A stretch of DNA of 64,000 nt from Aedes albopictus (taxonomy: Eukaryota > Arthropoda > Insecta > Diptera > Culicidae), in assembly GCF_035046485.1 (NCBI RefSeq), contig NC_085137.1, positions 477,177,396-477,241,395 of the forward strand, read 5' to 3'. Below the pieces are notes generated by a model, which saw nothing but the letters and a program-made list of their open reading frames with translations, was not told the DNA's origin and searched no databases. Every line of letters starts with the position of its first letter. Within the stretch, counting starts at the first letter, position 1. Below, piece after piece: positions 32,215-42,599 of this stretch. The translations under genes were made by a program, and so were the position numbers.

Positions 32215-33429
32215 TCTATATATACAGGGTGTTAGGTTCATGAGTGCAAACTTTTTAAAGGGTGATAGAGGACCATAAATGGTGAAAAAAATTGTTCTAC
32301 GCATATGGTCAAATCTCAACCGTTACGTAGTTATTGAACTTCCCATGTTTTTGACTCTTATTGCCTTAACTGGCAATAACTTGAAAATGGTTAAATTTAT
32401 CGAAGTTTTTTTACCCTTATTAGAAAAATTATTGAATTTTCCATCAAATGGCATCTTTGAATCGATTGGTTTAGTTAAATAGCTAAATTTTCTAGCGCAA
32501 AATAGCTAAAAATAGTGTATTTTTATTGGTTTTTATCAATTATCTTTGAAACATGCGTAATAAATTAAAATTCTTTCTTTGGGAAAGTTGTGGCCCTTAT
32601 TATAATCTACAATTCGTTCTTTGACACCAAACTTCTAGCTCTTATCGTTTTCTTGCAATTTTGATTTAAATGTGCGGCACAATGCGCAAAAAAGTGCTTT
32701 CCATGACAGTTGCTAATTTATAATCTGAAATGCGATGTTAAAATCAAAATTGCAAGAAAACGATAAGAGATAGAAGTTTGATGTCAAAGAACGAATTGTA
32801 GAGTGGAACAAGGGCCACAACTTTGCCAAAGAAAGAATTTTAATTTATTACGCATTTTTCAAAGATAATTGACAAAAACTAATTAAAACACATAACTTTT
32901 AAGCTATTTGCTCTAGAAAACTTAGTTATTTAACTAAACCAATCGGTTCAAAGATGCCATTTGATGGAAAATTCAATAATCTTTCGCATTAGGGTAAAAA
33001 AACTTCGATAAGTTTGACCATTTTCAAGTTATAGCCAGTTAAGGCAATAAGAGTCAAAAACATGGGAAGTTCAATAACTACGTAACGGTTGAGATTTGAC
33101 CATATGCGTAGAACAATTTTTTTCACCATTTATGGTCCTCTATCACCCTTTAAAAAGTTTGCACTCAGGAACCTAACACCCTGTATAAAAATGCAGTGGC
33201 ATACGTGGGACCGCGCATAACTTGCGAACGGAAGGTCCGATTTTGGTCGTCTTAGTTTTGTTCTGTTAGTTTTCACCCAAGTAAGGTTTATGAGGCAAAA
33301 AACATGGAGAAATTGAGAGTTTTTTGGAAATCGATCTTCCATACATTTTGACCGGGGACTTGGTCTTGGCTTGAAACTTGAAACGTCAAAAACGCACAAG
33401 GCAAGACAAAGTTTGTCGGGTACAGCTAG
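32215..33429 (+). mobile_element. Mini-Helitron split by a TIR element
   Basis: Reading across the nested element, the 5' end is TCTATATATATAAAAATGCA, preceded by A at 32,214. The 3' end has a 6-bp stem hairpin GACAAAGTTTGTC (33,405-33,417), then GGGTACAGCTAG, followed by T at 33,430. A TC start, 3' hairpin, CTAG end and A/T insertion site are the defining Helitron features. Without the 959-bp nested element and its TA duplication the Helitron is 254 bp and encodes no RepHel protein, so it is non-autonomous. Confidence 0.88.
32225..33183. mobile_element. 959-bp foldback TIR element nested in the Helitron
   Basis: The ends CAGGGTGTTAGGTTCATGAG and its near-complement finish CACCCTG, with TA on both sides (32,223-32,224 and 33,184-33,185). 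Nearly the whole element folds back on itself; 32,225-32,500 mirrors 32,910-33,183, and a second inner pair lies at about 32,560-32,670 and 32,740-32,850. The frame 32,279-32,482 is not a gene. Confidence 0.88.
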
Positions 33430-34283
33430 TATATATGTATATAATACGGAATATACGGAAGAACTGTCTATTATTAAAAAAATGGGAATCTACAATTTGT
33501 AGTAGATCTTCCAATGGCTAGTGTATATTGTTCATTAAATTCACTCATTATATTCACTATTGTAATTTGTTGATTGATGATGAACTACCTATAAAATTTA
33601 GAATGGATCATAGGTTAAAAAAACACGAAATTTGCAAGGCATACAAGACGTAAGATGAAATTGCTTTGCAAAGAAAATATTCTGCCGGATGGCATTCTGG
33701 TGAACGGCTTTGTGACGATTGGTTTTCTGGCAAATTTTGCACAATATTCCAGCAATACAGTTTATCTTATTTCTCAAAAAAATATCTGGAGAGTTGCATA
33801 ACCCTTTGGCTTCAAAGGGTTTAGCCAAAAGGCAATCGTTACAATCGATAAGTGCAATCGTCCGCGAATGAATTAATGAGATGTTTAGAATCTTTAAGAA
33901 GTTCACCGTGGAAGAATGCACTGAAAAACTACTATACTAGATTCTATAAATCCTCCAAGTTCCCTACAGTTTATATCAAAATTGAGGGACTATCACTGGA
34001 AGGAGGTAAGGTATTCAAGTCTTCGGGGATTTCACACTCATAGAGGGGAATCATTGTACTTCACAGTTCCTCACAGTTCCTTACGGAAACACATCACTTT
34101 GGAAAGTCCTCTCACACTCCGCTCCGCACGCCTTGCTTGTGTTGGAGGCTAGTCCACCATGGCCACGCAGGCCAAAGCGAGACGAAAAGGATCGGGCGAT
34201 GATTGGACTGGCACTGGAAGACAGCCCGTTGATCAATATAATGAATGCTTCAAGCGCGAAAGATAGGGTGACAAAGGGTATTA
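33430..34283. other. No recognised gene; one cysteine-bearing frame
   Basis: The minus frame 33,598-33,921 (107 aa) has CNDC near residue 28 and a later CKIC pair, but the spacing fits no zinc-finger family I know and there is no supporting context. I do not call it a gene. Nothing else is seen. Confidence 0.3.
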
Positions 34284-34440
34284 TCGGCAGGTTTGTTCTC
34301 TTCGTCAAGGGGGGTTTTTGTGGGCCAAATTGCCTGAAATTTGGGCGTATAACTCAGCTTAGTTGGGAAGGATTTGAGGCCAACTTTGAGATCAACAGGC
34401 TTCAAAAAACCCCCTATGACGAAGAGAACAAAACTGCCGA
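34284..34440. mobile_element. 157-bp MITE-like inverted repeat
   Basis: The ends TCGGCAGGTTTGTTCTCTTC and GAAGAGAACAAAACTGCCGA are complementary with one mismatch. Pairing continues through GTCA-A/T-AGGGGG inwards. The target duplication is unclear. Confidence 0.72.
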
Positions 34441-34512
34441 AAATACGTAAGTTCCCCTATGTCATACTTAATTTGAAATGCCGGTATCTCAGCATTTTCT
34501 CAAACTTTCGCC

Positions 34513-34690
34513 GAGATCCGCACAGCCGAGCGCTCGGCAAACAACATATAACCGAGATCTCAGCAACTTTGACAGTTCATTACTGAGGTTCGGCAACTGT
34601 TTTGCTGAGAATCAGCTAACAGATGCAGTTTTAACTGAGATATCAGCTTTTGAATTTGCTGAGTAGTCGGCTGTGCGCGGAAAGCCGAGC
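34513..34690. mobile_element. Small inverted-repeat element
   Basis: CCGCACAGCCGA near 34,516 and TCGGCTGTGCGCGG near 34,667-34,680 form imperfect terminal inverted repeats around a segment rich in CTGAGATATCAGC-like words. The boundaries and duplication are not certain. Confidence 0.5.
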
Positions 34691-34708
34691 CCGCGAATAT
34701 TTTTTGGG

Positions 34709-35430
34709 ATATGCTGAAAAGCTATCACGAGAGAGGATCTTTATCCAACAAAATTCATGCTCTGCGGCGTTTGTGTTCAATGCGCTTGGGTGAAGGTAAC
34801 AATATGGACCACTTGGTTGAAGCGTCCGAGCTAGTTCACCGTTTGGCCAGGATGGGTGAACCGCTCAAGGAGCATCTGGTTGTTGCAATTGTATTGTCAA
34901 GCCTGCCGCAGTCATATAGCTTACTTGTTACGACTCTTTAAGGACGCCCGGAGGAGGATTTAAAGTTGAACTACGTGAAAGGAAAGTTGTTGGACCAATG
35001 GCGAAGGAACAACGAGGACAAACAGCAGGAGAATACCTGAGAGAAAGCTTTGAAATCTACACTGAGAAGGGAATACAAAAGTAGGACTCAAGTGTGTTAT
35101 TATTGCCACCGTGCTGGTCATTATCAGATTGATTGTCCCTAGGATTGTCCAGTTTTGCTGAAGAAAAGAGAAGACACGGCAAAGATGCAGGATCATGCGA
35201 AGTCAGTAGAGAAGCATTCTGGAACAGACAGTATAGGCGAGGAGTTTGTTTCACGGCGGCTACCGGAAGTAGTAAAACAAAATAAGCGTCAGGAAATGGA
35301 TCATCGATAGTGGATGTACGGAGCACTTGACAGGGGCAGTAACGAGTTTTGTTAGTAAGAAAGCTTACGAAGAGAAGATTACATTAGCCGATGAAAGAAA
35401 AGTGACAACTAATGGACGTGAAACTGGAAG
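34709..35430 (+). pseudogene. Ty1/copia gag-protease fragment
   Basis: The plus frame from 34,711 gives the gag core (LKSYHERGSLSNKIHALRRL, then LVEASELVHRLARMGEPLKE, then VLSSLPQSYSLLVTTL), the UBN2-type capsid domain of copia elements. A stop follows at 34,939. In the same or shifted frames come a CCHC knuckle CYYCHRAGHYQIDCP near 35,095-35,140 and the aspartic protease start WIIDSGCTEHLTG near 35,290-35,335, whose DSG is the catalytic triad. The order capsid, knuckle, protease is that of copia. Integrase, reverse transcriptase and LTRs are absent, and stops break the frame. The N-terminal part is missing, replaced by the small MITE upstream. Confidence 0.85.
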
Positions 35431-35583
35431 AATTGTTGGAGGAGAGTAGTGTCAGCCCCCTGGTGTGTACAAGAATAAAGTGTGATGTCAACCCCCTGGT
35501 TGATACGATAACAGCTGCTAGCAGAGTGACCGTATGAGTGTGTGCACGCAAAAACGGCTACGCTCAAAAATGTGTTCGGCCTG
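35431..35583. other. No gene; short duplicated phrase
   Basis: GTCAGCCCCCTGG at 35,452 and GTCAACCCCCTGG at 35,489 form a short direct repeat, with no coding signal. Confidence 0.4.
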
Positions 35584-35834
35584 CACATTTTTAGTAAACA
35601 TCCATGCCGCACATGACTGTGTTCGAAACACACATTTTTTTTTAAATTGCTCGTACGCTCATATGAGCATGTATTTTGCAATAATTTCGACATGGTAACC
35701 TCACTGGGTTTATAAACCACCTTCAAATACCGAAAAATATTGATATTATGCAAAAATGTGAGCGTGCGAGCAATTAAAAAAAATGTGTGTTTCCAACACA
35801 GTCCCTGTGCGGCATGGGCGCTACTCAAAAATGA
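35584..35834. mobile_element. ~250-bp inverted-repeat MITE
   Basis: ATGCCGCACATGACTGTGTT near 35,602 and AACACAGTCCCTGTGCGGCAT near 35,796-35,815 are complementary. The arms continue through ACACACATTTTTTTT and GCTCGTACGCTCAT and their complements. The outer limits, set at CACATTTTTAGT and TACTCAAAAATGAG, are approximate. The 139-aa minus-strand frame is a shadow. Confidence 0.72.
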
Positions 35835-35845
35835 GAGCTTTTATT

Positions 35846-36913
35846 TTAGAGAGTGTGTTTTGAAGAACGACGAAGCATATTTGCTGATTCTTGACCATGT
35901 CTATATGTTATTTTGTTTATAATATTCCGTACTAATCCGTCGTTGAATACAGAGGTGTAAATGAATCCCGTGTTGTAGCTATTTTTTCTTCTAAATATCA
36001 CGCGAATACCGGGATGGTTGTTATCCGGGCGAAGATATATCAACAGCTTGAACATGCGAAGGAAACTATTGCACTCCTCCGATTCTCCAAACAATGCTTC
36101 TTCAATGTCCGAAACGTTATACTGCAATTCCTCATGTACACGCTGCTCAGATTGTCGGTTCCCATAGCACAGCTTTTCTTTTGAAGTTGACCCTGACTCT
36201 CCTTCATCCTCGCCAACACCACTTGGTTGTTGGCCCACAGCTGATCACCCCGCTTGATCAGTCGCACTGGCATCAAGAGCACCGTTCATGCTTACCCCAT
36301 CCGCCCACGGCTGCTGCAAGCTTGATATGGCTGACATGAACTCGAACATTAAGCCAAGCTTGATCGTATGCAACAAGGCCCTCTCGTAGAGTATCACTGA
36401 TTTCAGCCTCTTCCATTACAAGAACTGATCACTTTCCTGGTCCCAAAATGCACTGAATACACGATCTTCATATACAGAATTCTCTATCTGATCCAACCTC
36501 TCCTGCTTACGAACTAGGTTTTTTTTTTCCGCTCGATCACCAGGAATTCCTTGGTAGACGCTCCACTTGACTTCGCTTCGCTGTCTGACACAACATTGAG
36601 CTTCTCGTTGACACCTCCAGGCTCCAGCACAATTTGATTCAGGAAACTGGTTGGTCGGCTGACCACATCGCCTCGCTCACGGGCCTTGTGATAAATATCT
36701 TCGAATCCCTTTATAAAGGCTTGGCACATTTCTTTGATCCAGGGGTTGAATTGCTTGGTCATTATCGCTGGGCACGAACCCTTTCGTCACTGACGGTTCG
36801 GAATATCCTAACTGGTTGACGGACTCGTCACGCGGCAGCTGAATCCACAGTTCGTCCAATCTCATCTCGTCGTCCTGCATTGAACGAATGGTCTGTAACG
36901 TCCCGCTCTTCAC
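35846..36913 (-). pseudogene. Degraded coding remnant downstream of the BEL fragment
   Basis: Minus frames at 36,677-36,913, 36,514-36,762, 36,040-36,282 and 35,846-36,238 follow one another in different registers, with charged residues (for example RSMQDDEMRLDELWIQLPRD and RGDQLWANNQVVLARMKESQ). They look like former coding sequence, and their position suggests the BEL/Pao element, but I cannot match them to its reverse transcriptase or integrase. A gag-like segment out of order, or a second element, is equally possible. Confidence 0.35.
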
Positions 36914-36916
36914 CCG

Positions 36917-37870
36917 CTAACACCAATCAGCAGGTTCACATCTCTCGGTTCGTTGAATCTTGGATCGGCCAACATGATACCGGTTGGAATCCTCCACTCC
37001 GAGATGCTCACCGGTACGGATGGGATCCTTCCTGTTACCTTCGTTGCTACCAAACAGTCCAGGTCTCACTCGAATTGGGAATAATCGGACGATATCTTCA
37101 CAGCTCACACGATGTCTAATTTGAGACTTGACTCCTCCCACACCAACAACTGGCACACTGGTAGAATACCTCGATAGGCGAAGCAATTTCACAGCAGTTT
37201 CCGATACCAGATTGATCTGAGATCCGGAATCGAGAAGGTCACGCAATTTGTACACTCTTCCGTTCTTTGAGGTTACATTCACCAACGCCATCATAAAAAA
37301 AATTAATTTATTTTTTGATCGTCGTTGATCACAGGAACACGCTGTAGACACAGGTTCCTCATGCCCATCAGACGCTTCTGCCGTCTGCACCTCCGGCTGT
37401 TCAGAAGTTACACTGGAATGCTGACTAGGTCCACGTTGAAAAACTTCCTCAAAATGCAGCATCGTGTGATGCCTCTTGTAACACTTCGAGCACAACTCTT
37501 CAACTGAACAGTCTCTTATTTGGTGACCTATCCTGAGGCAGTTGAAACACAGCCCAGATTGCTTCACCTTGATCACTCGCTGATCGACATTCATACTCAA
37601 GAATGACGGGCATTTGTAGTTACTGTGCTGGCCTGCAAAGATCTTACACTCATTCCCGGTTGGACTGGTAGTTGCTGAGTGGGATGTTTTTGGCAACGAA
37701 CTTGGCTTTGTCATCGCCGGATTTTTGAAGCACAATACCTTGTCCACCCCATACCTCTCCAGAACCTGGCAATATTTTCTCAGGAACTTCATGGAATTAC
37801 CCTCATCGAACATCGAATAGCAAACATACAATCTGCTCTGCGGAGCACAATCTGCAGACCCCTCCATCAA
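36917..37870 (-). pseudogene. BEL/Pao gag zinc knuckles and aspartic protease
   Basis: A 317-aa minus-strand frame begins near the end of the capsid (YCQVLERYGVDKVLCFKNPA). It then has the BEL-type knuckle array with CLRIGHQIRDC and CSKCYKRHHTMLH; the closing HHT-LH is characteristic of BEL/Pao. After an acidic linker comes the protease with LRDLLDSGSQINLVSETAVK, DSG being catalytic, then VPVVGVGG. This order (capsid, knuckles, protease) is that of the BEL/Pao gag-pol, where the protease matures the polyprotein. The frame loses its pattern after about residue 265 and the reverse transcriptase is not recognisable. No LTR or primer-binding site is identified. It is a fragment without the capsid N-terminus. 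Confidence 0.88.
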
Positions 37871-38891
37871 CCGGTGGCACTCGGGTGAAGTCTACCCGGG
37901 CTCACAAACGCCATCAGCCAGAGCCAGACCAGACACCCATCTGATGCAATTGTAGCAGCTAGCCAGCCAGCCAGCCAGCCATCGAGCCAGAGTAGCCCCG
38001 GCGCGGTTCCTGCGGTGGATGCAAAACTTGCACATTGTGCGGTCCTGGTGGCTTTATTTATCTTTCTTCCGAGCGCGCTAATTTTCGCCTCAACCGAGAG
38101 GTTTCGATGAGCCTGGAGCCTGGGTGGATGCGGGGAACTCTCAGGCAGCAGCTTCTGCATGTGGGTGTGTGTGTGTGTTTGTGTATGTATGTATTGCCTT
38201 GAAAAATTGTTCATCAATTTGCTCAGGTTAACCGCGGAAATCCGTGCTGAATAATGAAAATGTGAATATGATTTTAGCGCTCCCGGTCAGGAAGAGGAAG
38301 TGCTCTCACTTCGAGGGAATTTGCAGACGGTTGGGCGAGCTTTTAGGAACCAATTAGCTTGAAATGACTTTATCGGTCGGTGGGTGGAATCAGATGAGTA
38401 GTATATCGGTCAATGGAATAATTGCTTTAAGATACCGCTACTAATGGCATTTTTGGATCGATCTTGCTCCCTCTGCACACAAATGTTACACGTACACCGG
38501 GAGAATAAATTTTCCACAATATTACATTTACGAGGGCTTTCAAGTCCTGAAAGCTTCGGCGGTATCAAACTAAGCGGACGTCAGCAATGATAACTATAAG
38601 CCCCGTAATGAAAACTGTTTAAATTCACTTTATGACTGCATCAAGACTTGGGGAGTCCATAAAAGCATGCTCCCGCAGGGGGAAAAAGAACGCACCTAAA
38701 GGACAAGTTTCCGACCGCAGCGTGCAACCAAAACAATATCTGAAGATAATGATGATGTGGCATAAAGTTTCCGAGTGCTTTTAGTCTTGAAGTTATTGAA
38801 TTAATTTTTCCAGCGACGAACAACGGTGTAAATTGCAGAAATGAAGGCCAAAATAAAGCTTTATTATGGAATGTGCTTCCGATTATTACAA
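37871..38891. other. Unique-looking DNA with microsatellites, no gene
   Basis: It contains a CAGC-type tetranucleotide run (about 37,960-37,985) and a GT-rich run (about 38,160-38,195). The GC-rich 37,890-38,150 segment encodes nothing I recognise. The minus frame 38,641-38,955 is unsupported. Confidence 0.4.
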
Positions 38892-38952
38892 AATGAGCAC
38901 TTCCATAGTTTTTTTTTACGAAGTGCTTTCTCTGCCAATGACAATTTTTGAA
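38892..38952 (-). mobile_element. Short Feilai-type SINE fragment
   Basis: GAGCACTTCCATAG and TCTCTGCCAATGACAATTTTT match the 29,400-29,455 portion of the minus-strand SINE with several changes. Both ends of the SINE are missing. The frame that crosses into the LINE at 38,966 begins in this fragment. Confidence 0.7.
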
Positions 38953-38959
38953 CATTTAA

Positions 38960-41880
38960 ATGTTACTTCGCAAACATTGCGTATCAGGAATCCCCGGTTA
39001 ACAAACTGGGATCTTTTAACTGATTTGGTTGCGGATAAATCTCATGGATACTCACCATCCATTGACAGTCCAAGTGATTTAGATGATGTCGTTGATACTA
39101 CAACGGCCTTCACCATGAAAGCTTTTGAAGAAGCATGCTCTCTACGGTTTGTGAAGATCACAAGAGGAGCCCCTTGGTGGAACTCTGATCTGGCGAAACT
39201 CAGGAAACAGTGTAAAAAGAGTTGGAACAGACGACGTTCGGCTGGTTCGGAGGCTTTCAGGTCGGCTCGCAAGGCCTACAGGAAAACTCTCCGGTCTGCT
39301 GAACGATCCGGCTGGAAAAACCTTTGTACAAATGTTTCCAGTTTGAGTAAAGTCAGTCGGTTAAACAAAATCCTTGCGAAATCTAAGGATTTCCGAGTGA
39401 ACTAATTTCGTTTGCCAAATGGCGATCTGACTTTCTCTGATGAGGAAGTTCTAGAACGCCTATTCAGCACACACTTCCCTGGATGTGTGGATATTACCTC
39501 TTAGGATGAACCTGATGTCTTTTCTTGTAGTTATAATTCACTGACTTCGGCTCGGAGTATTGTAACTATAGAATCGATTGAGTGGACTCTGAATAGCTTG
39601 GCTCCTTTTAAATTTCCTGGTGCAGATGGAATTTATCAGAAGGGATTTGATTATTTCAAACATGTATTGAGGAAAAAAAATCTTGTTTGCAGTTTTGCTA
39701 CAGGATATATTCCCAAATCTTGGCGGAATATTACTGTGAAGTTCATTCCGAAAGTGGGTCGTGCGTCATATGAAGAAGCAAAATGTTTCAGACCTATCAG
39801 TTTCTTCTGAAATGCTTAGAACGCATTGTGGGTCATCACATCGGTGATGTTCATCTGGCCAACGTTCCTTTTCATGTGAACCAACATGCCCACTAATCTG
39901 GTAAGTCCACTGTGACTCTTTTACACAAGGTTGTCGATATCGAGAAAGCATTCGCTCAAAAGCAATCATGTTTGGGTGTTTTCTTAGATATCGAGGCTGC
40001 CTTTGACAACGTGCCTCTCAATGCCATATTGGAAGCCGCACGGAGTCATGGTATATCTCCAATGATTCCCGATTGGATTCATCAAATGCTCAAAACCTAT
40101 GTCTCTTTTCGACATTGCGTCTAGCAGGGATTAGGAAATTGAGTGTTTGTGGATGCCCCCAAGGGGGAGTCTTGTCACCGCTTTTGTGGAATCTCGTAGG
40201 AGATACGCTATTGAGGCAACTCAATAATAGCGGTTTTCCTACTTATGGTTTTGCCGACGACTATCTAACATTGTTAGTCGGTATGTGCATCAGCACCCTT
40301 TTCGACCTGATGCAAAGCGCTCTTCAGGTAGTTGAGGGTTGGTGTCGCCAATATGGCCTTTCGGTTAATCCGAGTAAAACATCTATTGTTCTTTTTACGG
40401 AAAGGCGAAACCGTAATGGCGTTCGACCCTTGCGTCTCTTTGATTCTGAAATCCTTGTGACTGAACAGGTAAAGTACGTCGGAGTCATTCTTGATTCCAA
40501 GCTTTCCTGGACACTTCACATTGAGTTCAGAATCAAGAAAGCTTGTATGGCCTTCGGGCAATGCCGGCGAATCTTTGATATAACTTTGGGTTTTAAACCT
40601 GATTATATCAAATGGATCTACACAAATGTTATTCGGCCAATATTGGCTATGGATGTCTTGTGTGATGGCAAAAGGGCGAAATAAGAAAGTTAGGCCATCT
40701 CCAAAGGATGTGCTTAATGGCGATGTCTGGAACGTTCTCTTCAACTCCCACGGCAGCGTTAGAAGTTTCTCTTTGACGTTGCCTTACAACACATTCATCT
40801 CAAACTAGAAGCTCTTTCTTGCACTTACCATCTACGGGTACTCGGTCTACTAGAGGAAACTCCTGTAAACCACACATCAACACACACCTCGTTGTTTCTA
40901 CTGTTGGTGAATTGGGACAGAATTGTCCTTGCTCCAAGTAATCTTACAATTGCTTGTAATTTCCCCTATAGGACGTTTTCCACGAAATTCCCTTCCCGGG
41001 AAAAGTGGACATCTGGATATTTGGCATGGTATGTTACACTGATGGCTCCCTTCTCAAAGGCCGAGCTGTCGCTGGTGTTTATTCTCGTGAGCTAAAGCTG
41101 TATCAGTCTTACTCACTTGGTAGACACTACACTGTTTATCAGGCCGATATCTTTGCTCTTATGTGCAATCAGCAGCAGTAATGGGCAAAGTAATATACTT
41201 GTGTTCAGATAGCCAGGCTGCTATCAGAGCACTTGCTTCTGCCAACTCTAGGTCGAAGATAGTTATCGCATGTCGAACTCTAATCGAGGAGCTGAACGCA
41301 GCAACCCGAGCAGGAGAAAATAGCTGAAGAATACCAAACTCAGGTATGGAAAACCGAATACCTACAACCTGAATGAGGTATTGAGAAGCCCTGCATAAGA
41401 GGTAAAATACCTAAAATAATAACTGTTGTGTATTCTGTGCATAACACGTGAATAATGACATCAGGTATGGCAATACCTAAATAATAATCGACTATTTTTC
41501 CATACAAATAGTGACTTTTCCATAATTGAATAATACCTCAAGCAGTCCTCAACACCAAACCAATAACTCGTCGAGGTATTTTAGAAATACCTAGAAAATA
41601 CCAAAATAAGTTATTTTCAATACATGGGTAACCGATCAATACCTCGTCTTGGTATGATACCTGATTTTGGTATGCTCCAGATATGTGTCAGTTATTCGTT
41701 TCTGCTCGGGAAACGCTGTTCACCTTGTATGGGGACCTGGCAATTTTGCCATCGCTGGAAATGAATTGGCTGATGTGTTAGCTCGCACTGGAGCATCACA
41801 TGACATAATTGGCCGTGAACCAGCTATTCCGATTTCGAAATGTTGGGTAAAGCTTCAGATCAGGGTTCCTGATTTCCACT
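38960..41880 (+). pseudogene. I/Loa-type LINE with RNase H, ORF2 remnant
   Basis: Starting just after the endonuclease, the plus strand shows RNPRLTNWDLLTDLVADKSH and the linker CSLRFVKITRGAPWWNSDLA. Reverse-transcriptase blocks follow: FKFPGADGIYQKGFDYF near 39,610, GVFLDIEAAFDNVPLNAIL near 39,975, CGCPQGGVLSPLLWN near 40,150 and the catalytic GFADDYL near 40,250. The thumb ends at YIKWIYTNVIRPILAMDVL. RNase H pieces follow: LCSDSQAAIRALASANSRSK near 41,195, then after a nested MITE AVHLVWGPGNFAIAGNELAD near 41,715. The presence of RNase H places it with I- or Loa-type elements (mosquito MosquI or Lian are possible relatives). Stops and frameshifts occur near 39,403, 39,500, 39,808 and 40,684. 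The RNase H HSG motif reads NFA. The copy is dead, 5'-truncated and lacks its 3' end. Confidence 0.87.
41305..41710. mobile_element. 406-bp MITE nested in the LINE RNase H
   Basis: The ends CCCGAGCAGGAGA and TTTCTGCTCGGG are short inverted repeats. Many AGGTAT/ATACCT words fill the interior in both orientations. Removing it rejoins the RNase H frame (LNAA, then NAVHLVW) with AA duplicated at the junction (41,303-41,304 and 41,711-41,712). No coding sequence is present. Confidence 0.78.
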
Positions 41881-41909
41881 TTTCATCTTCTTCCACACTC
41901 GAATACAGT

Positions 41910-42425
41910 CAGCAGCGAACGGTTGTCGCTTTAGTTTGTGTGTTTGCTTGTCAGCGACGACAGCAAACACCGGCGAACGGTGGGAAGCCATACATGGAAT
42001 TTAAACATTCGTCCACAATCGCATCGCAAGCGATGGAGAGGTGATGCGATTCGTGAGTGAATTGCGCGTACGAATATTTGAAGTTTTCAAAAAAATGTTT
42101 ATTATTTTCTTTGCTAATCTAGCATTTCAACAACAATACACTAAAAACGTATGCATTACATGCAGAAATTCTCTTCTAGTTATGATAATAGCCGCTTCGA
42201 TCGCTCACCAGCATTCGTCACCATTCGCCATTCATTCAATCGCTTGCGATCCAAACTGCGACGATCGGCCACGAATATCCATGTCAACCAGCTTGCGCAT
42301 CGCTTCTCACTGGTGATGGGGTTGCGTGTTTGTTCATGACTATCCGTTTGCTGCATCATTCTCTATTCGCTTCAGCAAAGAGGAGTGAATATGAATGGAG
42401 TGAGGCGAATTTACCGATCCTTGCT
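41910..42425. repeat. Dispersed repeat, copy 1 of a direct pair
   Basis: It begins GCAGCGAACGGTTGTCGCTT and ends GAATGGAGTGAGGCGAAT. The copy at 48,806-49,100 matches it throughout in the same orientation, except that this copy has about 225 extra bases between GACGACAGCA (ends 41,965) and GCCGCTTCGATCGCTCACC (starts 42,191). The two copies bracket the 12-bp satellite block. Class unknown. Confidence 0.78.
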
Positions 42426-42599
42426 TCAGATTCACACCTGGGCTGCCACTCAACACAGATAATACTGGGAATAGTTTGGAGTCATATCGTCAATCTTCAA
42501 ATGTGTTGGATCTCTATTCCTCCAAAAATAAACCTTCATTTATATTGTTCTGAATACGTCCTTTTTAGAATTTCCTAAGGACAGTTTCTATACTCAAAC

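Noticed and set aside
33598..33921. Small cysteine-containing zinc-binding protein on the minus strand
   Set aside because: The CxxC pairs have no family spacing, no start context and no supporting neighbours.
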